From: Porticoccus sp.
Lineage (GTDB): Bacteria > Pseudomonadota > Gammaproteobacteria > Pseudomonadales > Porticoccaceae
Direction of reading: 5' to 3'
NCBI GenBank assembly: GCA_002733125.1
Contig: NVUM01000007.1
Location: 1-64,000 of the forward strand
DNA length: 64,000 nucleotides
Shown here: positions 11,169-20,160 of the stretch, in pieces
Layout: every line of letters starts with the position of its first letter
Position numbering within the stretch: position 1 is the stretch's first letter
Program-made: the position numbers and the translations under genes
The notes under the pieces: model-generated
What the model saw: only the letters and a program-made list of their open reading frames with translations
What the model was told of the DNA's origin: nothing
Database searches by the model: none

Positions 11169-13337
11169 ATGGATGTCACGACAATACTCGATCCCCTAAA
11201 CCCTGCTCAACGTGAGGCTGTTTCCAGCAACGCCAGTCATCTTCTGGTTTTGGCAGGTGCAGGTAGTGGTAAAACCCGCGTTCTTGTCCATCGGATTGCC
11301 TGGTTGATTCAGGTGGAACAGGTTTCGCCCTATTCGATCATAGCGGTCACCTTTACCAATAAAGCGGCAAGGGAAATGCGGGGACGCATTGAAGAACTGT
11401 TGGGTTTCTCCGCCCGGGGAATGTGGGTGGGCACCTTCCACGGGTTGGCACATCGACTACTCAAAATGCATTGGCAAGATGCCGGTCTGCCGGAAAATTT
11501 TCAGATACTGGACAGCGATGATCAGCTTCGGCTGGTTAAACGTCTCTATCAGGGCCTTGGTATTGATGACAGTCGCTGGCCGCACCGACAGGCCCAGTCA
11601 TTCATTAACAACCAGAAAGATGAGGGGCTGCGCAGTCGCGATTTGCAACCAGCCCATGACCCCTATCAGCGAACCATGCAACAGGTTTATGCGGCTTACG
11701 AGGAAGCCTGTGAGCGCGGTGGTATGGTGGATTTTGGAGAACTACTGCTTCGCGCCCACGAACTCTGGCTGAAAAACCCCGAACTCCTGCAGCATTATCA
11801 GCATCGTTTCCGGCATCTGCTGGCGGATGAATTTCAGGACACCAACGCCATTCAATATGCCTGGTTGCGGGTGCTGGCAGGTGATCAGGTACCGGTAACA
11901 GCGGTGGGTGATGATGATCAGTCAATCTATGGCTGGCGCGGTGCCAAGGTGGAAAACATCCGCTATTTTTCCCGCGATTATCCGGCCACCCAGATGGTGC
12001 GACTGGAACAGAATTACCGCTCCAGTAAAAACATCCTCGAAGCAGCCAATGCGGTGATTTCGCGCAACGCCAATCGGTTGGGTAAAAACCTGTGGACGGA
12101 GGATAATGAAGGTGAGGCTATTTCACTTTACGCCGCCTTCAACGAGCAGGATGAAGCCCGTTTTATAGCCGAGCGGCTGAAAGAATGGGTCAATCAGGGC
12201 AATCTGCGCGAAGAATCCGCCATTCTCTACCGCTCCAACGCGCAATCCCGGGTACTCGAAGAAGCCCTGTTGCGCGCGGCCATCCCCTACCGTATCTACG
12301 GTGGACAAAAATTCTATGAGCGTCAGGAAATACGCAATGCCCTCGCCTACTTGAGATTGTTGGTCAATTGTCACGACGACGCCGCATTTGAGCGAGTGGT
12401 TAACACGCCGACCCGTGGCATCGGCGACAAAACAATCCAGGAGTTGCGTGAGTTGGCCCGCGAAGAAGGCATGTCGCTCTGGCGAACAGCCGAGCATGCC
12501 ATCGCTGCCGGTCGCTTTTCGGGCCGGGCCAGTAATGCTTTGGAAGCCTTCCTGAAATTACTGGTAAAACTGGGCGAAGAATCTGCGGGATTGTCGCTAC
12601 ATGAATTGGTAGACCACATTATTGAAGGGAGTGGATTGATTGATTTCCATCGCCGGGAAAAAGGGGATCGCGGTGAATCCAGAGTGGAAAACCTGCAGGA
12701 ACTGGTGATCGCCTGTCGGTCCTTTGAACCGGAGGAAAAGGAGTTGCCACCCTTGCCACAATTTCTCGATCGGGCTGCTTTGGATGCCGGAGACCGGCAG
12801 GCAGATGTCGGGGAGGATGCGGTGCAACTGATGACATTACACTCGGCCAAAGGGCTTGAATTTCCATTGGTCTTTCTGGCGGGTATGGAAGAAAACCTTT
12901 TTCCCCACCGGATGTCTGCCGAGGATCCTGATCGACTTGAGGAGGAGCGGCGGCTGGCCTATGTGGGGATAACCCGGGCGATGCAAAAACTCTACCTCAC
13001 CTTTGCCGAATCCCGTCAGCAGTATGGCATCGAAAACTATAACCGCGTATCTCGCTTTGTCCGGGATATTCCGGCCAATCTGGTGGAAGAGGTTCGGTTG
13101 CGCGCCCAGATTAAGCGCCCTACCAGCTATGCCCGACAACCGGCAATGAATCTCAGTGATAGCGGTGAAGACACGGGCCTCTCTCTGGGGCAGCGGGTTC
13201 TGCATCCTATTTTCGGCGAGGGTGTCGTCATCAATTTCGAGGGCAATGGTGCACATGCCCGGGTACAGGTTAATTTTGATAAAGAGGGGACTAAATGGCT
13301 GGTTTTGGCCTATGCCAAGCTAAGTCCGGTTACCTGA
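11169..13337 (+). CDS. uvrD: DNA helicase II (UvrD)
   Basis: 722-residue superfamily 1A 3'-5' helicase for nucleotide excision and mismatch repair. Walker A AGAGSGKT is at residues 29-36; further motifs seen are TFTNKAAREMRGR (Ia), DEFQDTN (II), GDDDQSIYGWRGA (III), QNYRSSKNIL (IV), LMTLHSAKGLEFPLVFL (V) and VGITRAM (VI). The C-terminal GQRVLHPIFGEGVVINFEG...RVQVNF segment is the UvrD-type tail that contacts RNA polymerase and distinguishes it from Rep. No clear LexA box was found in the 129-base gap to hexR. Confidence 0.94.
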   Translation: MDVTTILDPLNPAQREAVSSNASHLLVLAGAGSGKTRVLVHRIAWLIQVEQVSPYSIIAVTFTNKAAREMRGRIEELLGFSARGMWVGTFHGLAHRLLKMHWQDAGLPENFQILDSDDQLRLVKRLYQGLGIDDSRWPHRQAQSFINNQKDEGLRSRDLQPAHDPYQRTMQQVYAAYEEACERGGMVDFGELLLRAHELWLKNPELLQHYQHRFRHLLADEFQDTNAIQYAWLRVLAGDQVPVTAVGDDDQSIYGWRGAKVENIRYFSRDYPATQMVRLEQNYRSSKNILEAANAVISRNANRLGKNLWTEDNEGEAISLYAAFNEQDEARFIAERLKEWVNQGNLREESAILYRSNAQSRVLEEALLRAAIPYRIYGGQKFYERQEIRNALAYLRLLVNCHDDAAFERVVNTPTRGIGDKTIQELRELAREEGMSLWRTAEHAIAAGRFSGRASNALEAFLKLLVKLGEESAGLSLHELVDHIIEGSGLIDFHRREKGDRGESRVENLQELVIACRSFEPEEKELPPLPQFLDRAALDAGDRQADVGEDAVQLMTLHSAKGLEFPLVFLAGMEENLFPHRMSAEDPDRLEEERRLAYVGITRAMQKLYLTFAESRQQYGIENYNRVSRFVRDIPANLVEEVRLRAQIKRPTSYARQPAMNLSDSGEDTGLSLGQRVLHPIFGEGVVINFEGNGAHARVQVNFDKEGTKWLVLAYAKLSPVT

Positions 13338-13354
13338 CCATTAAGGAAAAGACT

Positions 13355-14452
13355 ATGAAAGCGCCTATCTTGTCGGCAATCCTGTTATTGGCCCTTGTGG
13401 GTTGTGGTGGCGACCCTGACGCTGCATCTCCAGATGGTAAACAGCAAGTCACCCAGAAAACCTACCAGTGGAAAATGGTCACTACATGGCCAAAAAACTT
13501 TCCCGGCCTGGGTATGGCCGCTGAAAATTTTGCCGAGCTGGTGGAGCGTATGAGCGGTGGTAGGCTCAAGGTAAAGGTCTATGGCGCTGGTCAGTTGGTG
13601 CCGGCTATGGAGGTCTTCGATGCTGTTTCACAGGGTACCGTTGAAATGGGGCATGGGGCTTCCTATTACTGGAAGGGAAAATCTCCGACCACAGCGCTTT
13701 TTACGACCATTCCCTTTGGCCTCAATGCACAGGAAATGAATGGCTGGTTACACTACGGTGGCGGTATGGCGCTGTGGCGCGAGCTTTATGAACCCTTTAA
13801 CCTGATACCTCTGGCAGCGGGCAATACCGGTGTACAGATGGCTGGCTGGTTTAATCGTGAAATCAACTCCCTGGCAGATCTCAAGGGATTGAAAATGCGG
13901 ATACCGGGTTTGGGCGGTGAGGTGATCAGCCGCATGGGCGTGGAGGCGGTTAATATCCCCGGCGGGGATCTCTATATCGCGATGCAAACGGGTGTGATCG
14001 ATGCCACCGAGTGGGTGGGACCTTACAATGATCTGGCATTTGGTTTTCATCAGGTGGCCAAGTACTACTATTATCCGGGTTGGCACGAACCGGGCCCGAC
14101 ACTGGAGTTGATGGTGAACAAACGGGCTTTTTCCTCCCTGCCAGATGATCTCCAGGCCATTGTCGAGGGAGCTGCGCGAGCGATTAATCAGGATATGCTG
14201 GACGATTACACCGCTCGTAACAACGGTGCGTTAAAGGAATTGGTGGAAACTCATGGTGTCGAGGTGCGACCGCTACCCGATGAAGTTCTGGCGGAGCTGA
14301 ATCGTGTCACCGATCAGGTTCTGGAGGAAATTGCCAACAAGGACCCCCTGTTCAAACGGGTTTACGAATCCCAGAATGCTTTCAAAACCGGTGTGATGGA
14401 TTATCACAAAATCTCGGAAGAAGCGTATTATCGTGCCCGGGAGCTGAAATAG
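13355..14452 (+). CDS. TRAP-type binding lipoprotein, TakP-like (orphan)
   Basis: 365 residues from the ATG at 13355, which has the ribosome site AAGGAAAA and gives a lipoprotein signal: MKAPILSAILLLALVGC with lipobox Cys17. An upstream in-frame start at 13295 would overlap uvrD and bury the signal. The mature protein is a DctP/TakP-family solute receptor; IDATEWVGPYNDLAFGFHQVAKYYYYPGWHEPGPT closely resembles the alpha-keto-acid receptor TakP, including the Arg and Trp-containing pocket segments. No DctQ or DctM membrane genes flank it. Either these lie elsewhere or it has a non-transport role. Uptake of 2-oxo acids is inferred. Confidence 0.85.
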   Translation: MKAPILSAILLLALVGCGGDPDAASPDGKQQVTQKTYQWKMVTTWPKNFPGLGMAAENFAELVERMSGGRLKVKVYGAGQLVPAMEVFDAVSQGTVEMGHGASYYWKGKSPTTALFTTIPFGLNAQEMNGWLHYGGGMALWRELYEPFNLIPLAAGNTGVQMAGWFNREINSLADLKGLKMRIPGLGGEVISRMGVEAVNIPGGDLYIAMQTGVIDATEWVGPYNDLAFGFHQVAKYYYYPGWHEPGPTLELMVNKRAFSSLPDDLQAIVEGAARAINQDMLDDYTARNNGALKELVETHGVEVRPLPDEVLAELNRVTDQVLEEIANKDPLFKRVYESQNAFKTGVMDYHKISEEAYYRARELK

Positions 14453-14472
14453 CCGGTTGTCCCGGCGGAACA

Positions 14473-15573
14473 TCAAAGGGGCTGCGTAAAGGCCTCTGGT
14501 TCCGGCTGATCGTCGAACTGTTCCTGAAATGCCTCAACGCTGTCTGAGGCTTTCCCCAGGGTGGTAAATTCCGCAATATGAAAGAGCGCTTCACCCTCGT
14601 TCACCAGGGGTATCTGCGATGCTGCGATAACAATGCCATCACTGCGTGATTTCAGTGGTTTTTCCGGGCCACCGAATGGCGAAGCGAGATAGGCCAGTAC
14701 CTGGCCCTCTTTGACCCGTTGTCCCAACTTGATTTTACTGATTACGATGCCATCCCGCTCCGCCCGCAGCCAATAGCTTCGACTGGCCTTTACCGGTACC
14801 AGCTTGCGAGGGGCCTGATCTGTTCGGGCCGGCAACATGCCAAGATGACGCATGACCGACATGATGCCCCGCACACCGGCTTTTATGGCAGGTTCGTCAA
14901 AACGCAATGCTTCTCCGGCTTCATAGAGTATGACAGGGATACCCAGCTCGGTGGCGGCGGCACGCAGTGAACCATCCCTGACTTTGGCATCCATAAAAAT
15001 GGGCGCACCAAATGCCTCTGCCATACCCAGTGCAGCGGGGTCATCAAGATCACCGCGAATTTGTGAAAGATTCTTGCGATGGATGGCGCCGGTATGAAGG
15101 TCGATAACGTGCGTGCAGTGACTGAGCAGTTCCGTATGAATCAGGTTGGCCAGGCGGTTTCCCAGCGGCCCTCGGGGAGAGCCGGGAAAACATCGGTTTA
15201 AATCCCGTCGATCCGGTAAATAGCGGGACTGTTGGATAAAACCGAACATATTTACAATTGGCACAATCAGCAATGTACCTGACAACCGGCGAAGTAAGCG
15301 CTTGCCAACAATACGACGGCAAATTTCGATGCCGTTAATTTCATCCCCGTGAATCGCTGCGCAAACCAATAGCACCGGCCCGGGTTTGCGGCTGTGGATG
15401 ACCTCGACCGGCAAGTCGATGGGCGTGTCTGTATACAGGCGTGCAGCGGGGATGGACAGCAATCGGGTCTCCCCGGGATTGATGACCTCGCCTGCCAGTT
15501 TCAGGGGTGATCTGCTCAAAACAGCGATCCCTCTAGCCCTGTCCGCGGGTTTTTGTGCGGGATTGCCGGGCAT
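14473..15573 (-). CDS. M14-family zinc deacylase/peptidase (succinylglutamate desuccinylase/aspartoacylase family)
   Basis: 366 residues. Zinc ligands of the AstE/AspA branch of M14 are visible: His75 and Glu78 in [12 protein letters not shown] and His160 in IDLHTG; the substrate-binding DLNRCFPG segment is at 124-131 and a candidate catalytic Glu is in ILYEAGE. The C-terminus (about 270-345) looks like a small beta-rich domain. The ATG at 15573 overlaps the rimK end by 41 bases and has a weak GGAAAA; a TTG at 15519 is an alternative. Placement directly after rimK suggests it acts on the same glutamylated product. Substrate is unknown. Confidence 0.85.
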   Translation of the reverse strand: MPGNPAQKPADRARGIAVLSRSPLKLAGEVINPGETRLLSIPAARLYTDTPIDLPVEVIHSRKPGPVLLVCAAIHGDEINGIEICRRIVGKRLLRRLSGTLLIVPIVNMFGFIQQSRYLPDRRDLNRCFPGSPRGPLGNRLANLIHTELLSHCTHVIDLHTGAIHRKNLSQIRGDLDDPAALGMAEAFGAPIFMDAKVRDGSLRAAATELGIPVILYEAGEALRFDEPAIKAGVRGIMSVMRHLGMLPARTDQAPRKLVPVKASRSYWLRAERDGIVISKIKLGQRVKEGQVLAYLASPFGGPEKPLKSRSDGIVIAASQIPLVNEGEALFHIAEFTTLGKASDSVEAFQEQFDDQPEPEAFTQPL

Positions 15574-16438
15574 TTTTTTCCATGAATTGAATGATATTGC
15601 CAGCTACGTCCTTGCCGGTGGCCGTTTCAATGCCCTCAAGGCCCGGCGATGAATTTACTTCCATCACCAGTGGCCCGTGGTTGGAGCGAAGAATGTCCAC
15701 CCCCGCCACATTCAGCCCCATGGTTTTGGCGGCGCGAACAGCAGTGGAGCGCTCCCCTGGAGAAAGCCTTGCCAAAGTCGCCGTACCGCCCCGGTGCAGA
15801 TTGGAGCGAAATTCTCCCGGCTGGGCCTGTCGCTGCATGGCTGCGACCACCTTGTCACCAATGACCAGGCAGCGAATGTCGGCACCACCGGATTCCGAGA
15901 TATATTCCTGAACCATAATGTCGGCTTTCAGGCCCATAAACGCTTCAATCACGCTTTCCGCCGCCTTGCGGGTTTCCGCCATCACCACACCGATACCCTG
16001 GGTGCCCTCAAGCAGTTTGACCACCAGCGGTGGTCCGCCCACCATATCAATCAGATCGGGAATATCGCTCGGTTTGTTGGCATAACCGGTGACGGGCAGA
16101 CCAATCCCCTTGCGCGACAACAATTGCAGGGAGCGCAATTTATCCCGGGAACGGGTGATGGCCACGGATTCATTCAGTGGATAAACCCCCATCATTTCGA
16201 ACTGACGCAATACGGCCGTACCGTAAGTGGTGACCGACGCGCCGATGCGTGGAATCACAACGTCAAAGGCCGGCAGCTCCACGCCTTTCACATGAATACT
16301 GGGATTTTGGATATTGATGTTCATGTAGCACTTCAACACATCAATAATCCTGACTTCATGACCGCGCTCTATTGCCGCCTCTTTCAGGCGGCGGGTGGAA
16401 TACAAGTCGGCATTGCGGGACAGAATGGCAATTCTCAT
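15533..16438 (-). CDS. rimK: Ribosomal protein S6 glutamate ligase RimK
   Basis: 301 residues, an ATP-grasp ligase that adds glutamates to the C-terminus of ribosomal protein S6 (and in vitro makes poly-glutamate). The N-terminus [22 protein letters not shown], the ATP-grasp loop [13 protein letters not shown] and the metal/ATP site [14 protein letters not shown] are intact. Length matches E. coli RimK (300). The ATG overlaps the end of the rimB-like gene (ATGA), and its own end overlaps the M14 gene, so all three are probably translationally coupled. Confidence 0.94.
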   Translation of the reverse strand: MRIAILSRNADLYSTRRLKEAAIERGHEVRIIDVLKCYMNINIQNPSIHVKGVELPAFDVVIPRIGASVTTYGTAVLRQFEMMGVYPLNESVAITRSRDKLRSLQLLSRKGIGLPVTGYANKPSDIPDLIDMVGGPPLVVKLLEGTQGIGVVMAETRKAAESVIEAFMGLKADIMVQEYISESGGADIRCLVIGDKVVAAMQRQAQPGEFRSNLHRGGTATLARLSPGERSTAVRAAKTMGLNVAGVDILRSNHGPLVMEVNSSPGLEGIETATGKDVAGNIIQFMEKNARQSRTKTRGQG

Positions 16439-16860
16439 TTATTTTTTCCCGCTAAAAAGGATGTCTGTGGATCCACAATGAATTTCCCTGCCAGGGCCGA
16501 ACGGCCCAGCAGCATGCGAAATCTCATGGTATCCCGGTTGGTGAGGGTCATTTCTATGGGCCAGCTCTGGGTTCCTAGCACTACAATGGTTTTCATTACA
16601 ATACGTCGCTCACAATGACCCCCGGAGTCAGTGACGACACGCTCATCCACAATGGGTGCTGCGCAGCAGATGCTTTGCGTATTTCTCTGCAGGGGGTGAA
16701 CCCAGATTCTTACCCAGGGTGAACCCCGTTCCGTGAAGGGTTCCAGTCGATGAGCATGCAAACAGGACGTGCGTGCGCCAGTATCCACCTTGGCCTTGAT
16801 CCGGGCAATGCCCAAGTCGGGTAAGGCCAACCATTCCCGCCAACCAATCAACTGCGGCAT
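16435..16860 (-). CDS. rimB: RimB-like retropepsin-type protease (ATP-dependent zinc protease family)
   Basis: 141 residues from ATG at 16860 ([18 protein letters not shown]); a GTG at 16905 overlapping the upstream stop is an alternative that would add 15 residues. The motif [12 protein letters not shown] contains the DTGA typical of aspartic, retropepsin-like folds, and [15 protein letters not shown] is the second conserved block of the family. In Pseudomonas the equivalent RimB works with RimK in controlling S6 modification. The name rests on family resemblance and on the adjacent rimK. Confidence 0.8.
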   Translation of the reverse strand: MPQLIGWREWLALPDLGIARIKAKVDTGARTSCLHAHRLEPFTERGSPWVRIWVHPLQRNTQSICCAAPIVDERVVTDSGGHCERRIVMKTIVVLGTQSWPIEMTLTNRDTMRFRMLLGRSALAGKFIVDPQTSFLAGKNK

Positions 16861-16897
16861 GCTGTTTTTCCGGGTAACAGCGTTGTCCCTTGATGGA

Positions 16898-17212
16898 TCA
16901 ATCACTGGCTAACTTCTTTAAAAAAACCTGCATTTCACGCTCGGCCTGAATGTCGCCGGCAGCATGGGCTTTTTCAAGCCCCTTGGTGAAAGACTGTTTT
17001 GCAGCATCCGGCTGCTCAAGTTTGAACTGTGCCCGCCCCAGCAGATTGTAGGCGGCGACATAGTTTTCATCCAACGCCAGACAGCGTTGCAGATGCTCGA
17101 TTGCCTCTGCATGGCGTTTTTCACGGAGACAGGCGCTGCCGAGACCAAATCGAAGCATTGCCGAATCGCTGCCACGGGCGAGCATTTCTTCAAGATTGTC
17201 GACCAGTGTCAT
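16898..17212 (-). CDS. Small TPR protein
   Basis: 104 residues from the ATG at 17212, preceded by AGAGAGG. An upstream in-frame start (17314) would run into trkH and is unlikely. Two tetratricopeptide-like repeats can be seen: [31 protein letters not shown] followed by [15 protein letters not shown]. It lacks a signal peptide or membrane segment, so it is probably a cytoplasmic protein-binding adaptor. It sits between trkH and the rimB-like gene on the same strand. Partner unknown. Confidence 0.8.
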   Translation of the reverse strand: MTLVDNLEEMLARGSDSAMLRFGLGSACLREKRHAEAIEHLQRCLALDENYVAAYNLLGRAQFKLEQPDAAKQSFTKGLEKAHAAGDIQAEREMQVFLKKLASD

Positions 17213-17249
17213 TGAAGCCTCTCTGATCAATTGTTTTGTACAAGTGGTT

Positions 17250-18698
17250 TCAACGACGCCAGAACATGGGCGTGAAAAGGACCAGTACGGTAAAAATTTC
17301 CAGTCGGCCGACAATCATGGTGGCCGAGAGTATCCACTTGGCAACAATATTTACATCGCCATAGTGCGCAGCGGTGTCGCCAAGGCCGGGGCCCATATTA
17401 TTGATTGCGGCTGCAGTCGACGACCATGCGGTGAGATAATCAAGCCCAGTCATCTGCAGAAGCAAGACAACTATATAGAAAACTGCCAGATAGACGCCAA
17501 AAAAGGCCCAAACACTGTCGGTTACCCTCTCCGGCACTGTGCGGTTGCGCAGCTTGATAGGAAAGACAGCACTTGGGTGGATCAACCGGTAAATTTCCCG
17601 CAATGTTTGTTTGCTCAGAATCAGCATGCGACCAATCTTGATACCACCGCCGGTTGAACCTGCACAGGCACCAAAGAAAGAGAGAATGACCAGAAAGACT
17701 GGCAAAAAAGTTGGCCAGGCACTGAAATTTACGGTGGCAAAGCCGGTGCTGGTCATGATGGAAACCTGCTGAAAAACTCCATGCAAGAGGCTTTCAGACC
17801 ATGAAAGCGTGTTGCTGAAGTACAAATAGGTGCAACATATTATGCTGGCTCCAAAAAGCAGACTGAGATACATCTTGGCTTCCGGGTTGTGCCAATAATG
17901 GACCACATTGCCCTTGACCCAAGCGTAATAGTGAAGGCCAAAACTGATGCCTGAAATGGCCATAAAGAAAATACAGATAATATAAATAACGTTGTCGTTG
18001 AAATACCCCATGCTGGCGTCGTAGTTGGAGAACCCACCTGTTGCGATCGTTGAAAAGGCATGGGTTATCGCATCAAACAGGTTCATTCCTGCCAGCCAAT
18101 AGGCTATTGAGCAAACAACCGTTAAAAATAGATATACCGCAAATAATGCTTTTGCCGTCTCCGTAATACGAGGTGTTAATTTGTTATCCTTGACGGGTCC
18201 CGGTGATTCCGCCCGGTATAGCTGCATACCGCCAACGCCAAGCATGGGCATGATGGCCACGGCGATGACGACGATGCCGATACCGCCCAACCAGTGTAGC
18301 TGTTGTCGATAGTAGAGAATGGACTTTGGCAGGAGTTCCAATCCTGTAATGACGGTCGCCCCGGTCGTGGTCAGGCCAGAAACAGACTCAAAGACAGCAT
18401 CGGTAATGGATAGGTGAACGGTATCAACCAGAATAAAGGGAAGTGCACCGACCAGACATAGTTCTATCCAGAACATCACCGTGATTAAAAAACCATCGCG
18501 AATTCTCAAATCAGCATTGATTCTGCTAAATGGCAACCACATGAGCATGCCCAGTGAAAAGGTGATGGCAAAAGAGAAAAGAAATGTTCCGTGGGTCTGC
18601 TCCTGGTAAATGCTGGCAATAATAATGGGCGTTAAGAGTGACAGGCTGAAGGCCATCATCATCAACCCGAGGATTTTTGAAACAATTCTGAATTGCAT
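17250..18698 (-). CDS. trkH: Trk potassium uptake protein TrkH
   Basis: 482 residues, equal in size to E. coli TrkH (483). It is a multi-pass membrane channel/transporter with four repeated pore loops; TTTGATVITGLELLP, FSTIATGGFSNY, TSTGFATVNFSAWP and AINNMGPGLG mark the selectivity-filter regions. It takes up potassium together with the cytoplasmic ring protein TrkA, encoded directly upstream on the same strand with 17 bases between. The arrangement predicts coexpression. Confidence 0.95.
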   Translation of the reverse strand: MQFRIVSKILGLMMMAFSLSLLTPIIIASIYQEQTHGTFLFSFAITFSLGMLMWLPFSRINADLRIRDGFLITVMFWIELCLVGALPFILVDTVHLSITDAVFESVSGLTTTGATVITGLELLPKSILYYRQQLHWLGGIGIVVIAVAIMPMLGVGGMQLYRAESPGPVKDNKLTPRITETAKALFAVYLFLTVVCSIAYWLAGMNLFDAITHAFSTIATGGFSNYDASMGYFNDNVIYIICIFFMAISGISFGLHYYAWVKGNVVHYWHNPEAKMYLSLLFGASIICCTYLYFSNTLSWSESLLHGVFQQVSIMTSTGFATVNFSAWPTFLPVFLVILSFFGACAGSTGGGIKIGRMLILSKQTLREIYRLIHPSAVFPIKLRNRTVPERVTDSVWAFFGVYLAVFYIVVLLLQMTGLDYLTAWSSTAAAINNMGPGLGDTAAHYGDVNIVAKWILSATMIVGRLEIFTVLVLFTPMFWRR

Positions 18699-18715
18699 CG
18701 CTTAGATAACCACGG

Positions 18716-20098
18716 TTAGAAGAAGGTGAAACTGACAGCGAATAATTTTTCCACTTCCCGGGTACGGCGTTTGTCGACCACAAAGACAATGGCGTGATCG
18801 TTGTTTTTCACCACCGTGTCGTGATGGGCAATGATGACCTCACCGTCCCGCACCAGCGCCGCCAGAGTGACACCGGGAGGGGATTTGATTTCTTCGATGG
18901 TCCTGCTGACCACTTTGGAGGTTTTACTGTCGCCATGGACGACAATCTCCATCGCCTCGGCCGCCCCCCGGCGAAGTGAGTGCGCTTTAACCGTATCACC
19001 GCGCCGCACGTGACTGAGCAGAATACTGGTGGTGGCCTGTTGAGGGGAGATGGCAATATCAATTTCGCCCCCCTGAACCAGGTCGGCATAAACCGGGTTG
19101 TTGATCAGGGTCATCACTTTGCGGGCGCCCAGCCTTTTCGCCAGCAATGAAGCCATGATATTCACTTCATCGTCATTGGTCAGGGCAAGAAAAACGTCGG
19201 TTCGCTCTATATTTTCTTCGAGTAGCAGGTCCTGATCCGTAGCGGAGCCATTGAGCACAACGGTTTTATCCAGTCGTTCGGAAATGTATTGGCAGCGTTC
19301 CTGCGAAAACTCGATGATTTTGATGTTGTATTGCTTTTCCAGTGCCTTGGCCAGCCGGTAACCAATATTGCCACCGCCGGCGATAACAATCTGCTGGTAG
19401 GGCTTTTCAAGCCTGCGCAACTCACCCATGACCTTGCGGATGTCTTTTTTGGCCGCAATAAAAAATACCTCGTCACCCTCTTCAATTACGGTGTCGCCCT
19501 GGGGAAATATAGGCCGGTCGCGGCGGAAAATTGCGGCGACCCGGGCATCCACTTTGGGCATGTGCTTGCGGAGGAGTCGCAATTCCTGTCCCACCAGCGG
19601 TCCACCCATGAATGCACGAACGGCTACCAGTTGGATCAGACCTTCGGCAAAATCGATAACCTGAAGACTGCCGGGTTGTTCGATCAGACGAAATATGTAG
19701 TCGGTGACCACCTGTTCAGGGGTGATCAGAAAATCCACCGGGCAGTTGGCATCATTGAATAAGCGTTCACGAACTTTATCGTCGGTGTAACTGCGATCGC
19801 GGATACGGGCAATTTTGGTGGGTGTGCGAAACAGGGAATAGGCAACCTGGCAGGATGCCATGTTGATTTCGTCGCTGCTGGTGACTGCCACCAGCATGTC
19901 GGCATCTTCAATCCCTGCGCGGATCAGGACATCCGGGTGAGAGGCCATGCCATTGACGGTGCGAATATCCAGCCGATCCTGGAGTTCTCGCAGGCGACGG
20001 TCGTTCGTATCGATGACAGAAATATCGTTAGCTTCTCCGGCCAGATGCTCGGCGAGTGTTCCGCCCACTTGGCCGGCACCGGTAATGACGATTTTCAT
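18716..20098 (-). CDS. trkA: Trk system potassium uptake protein TrkA
   Basis: 460 residues with two tandem RCK/KTN units, each a Rossmann NAD-binding domain plus a TrkA-C domain: the first starts MKIVITGAGQVGGTLAEHLA, the second QQIVIAGGGNIGYRLAKALE (about residue 233). It is a peripheral gating subunit of TrkH that senses nucleotides. The C-terminus ends about where E. coli TrkA (458) does. It stands between rsmB and trkH, as in Pseudomonas. Confidence 0.96.
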   Translation of the reverse strand: MKIVITGAGQVGGTLAEHLAGEANDISVIDTNDRRLRELQDRLDIRTVNGMASHPDVLIRAGIEDADMLVAVTSSDEINMASCQVAYSLFRTPTKIARIRDRSYTDDKVRERLFNDANCPVDFLITPEQVVTDYIFRLIEQPGSLQVIDFAEGLIQLVAVRAFMGGPLVGQELRLLRKHMPKVDARVAAIFRRDRPIFPQGDTVIEEGDEVFFIAAKKDIRKVMGELRRLEKPYQQIVIAGGGNIGYRLAKALEKQYNIKIIEFSQERCQYISERLDKTVVLNGSATDQDLLLEENIERTDVFLALTNDDEVNIMASLLAKRLGARKVMTLINNPVYADLVQGGEIDIAISPQQATTSILLSHVRRGDTVKAHSLRRGAAEAMEIVVHGDSKTSKVVSRTIEEIKSPPGVTLAALVRDGEVIIAHHDTVVKNNDHAIVFVVDKRRTREVEKLFAVSFTFF

Positions 20099-20160
20099 AG
20101 CTGGAAATTCCCGTTATTTGATGAATAACCCGGATTTTGGAGAAAAAATAACCAACGCCG

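Noticed and set aside
13295-13354. Longer N-terminus for the TRAP lipoprotein
   Set aside because: It overlaps uvrD and would hide the lipoprotein signal; the internal ATG has a ribosome site.
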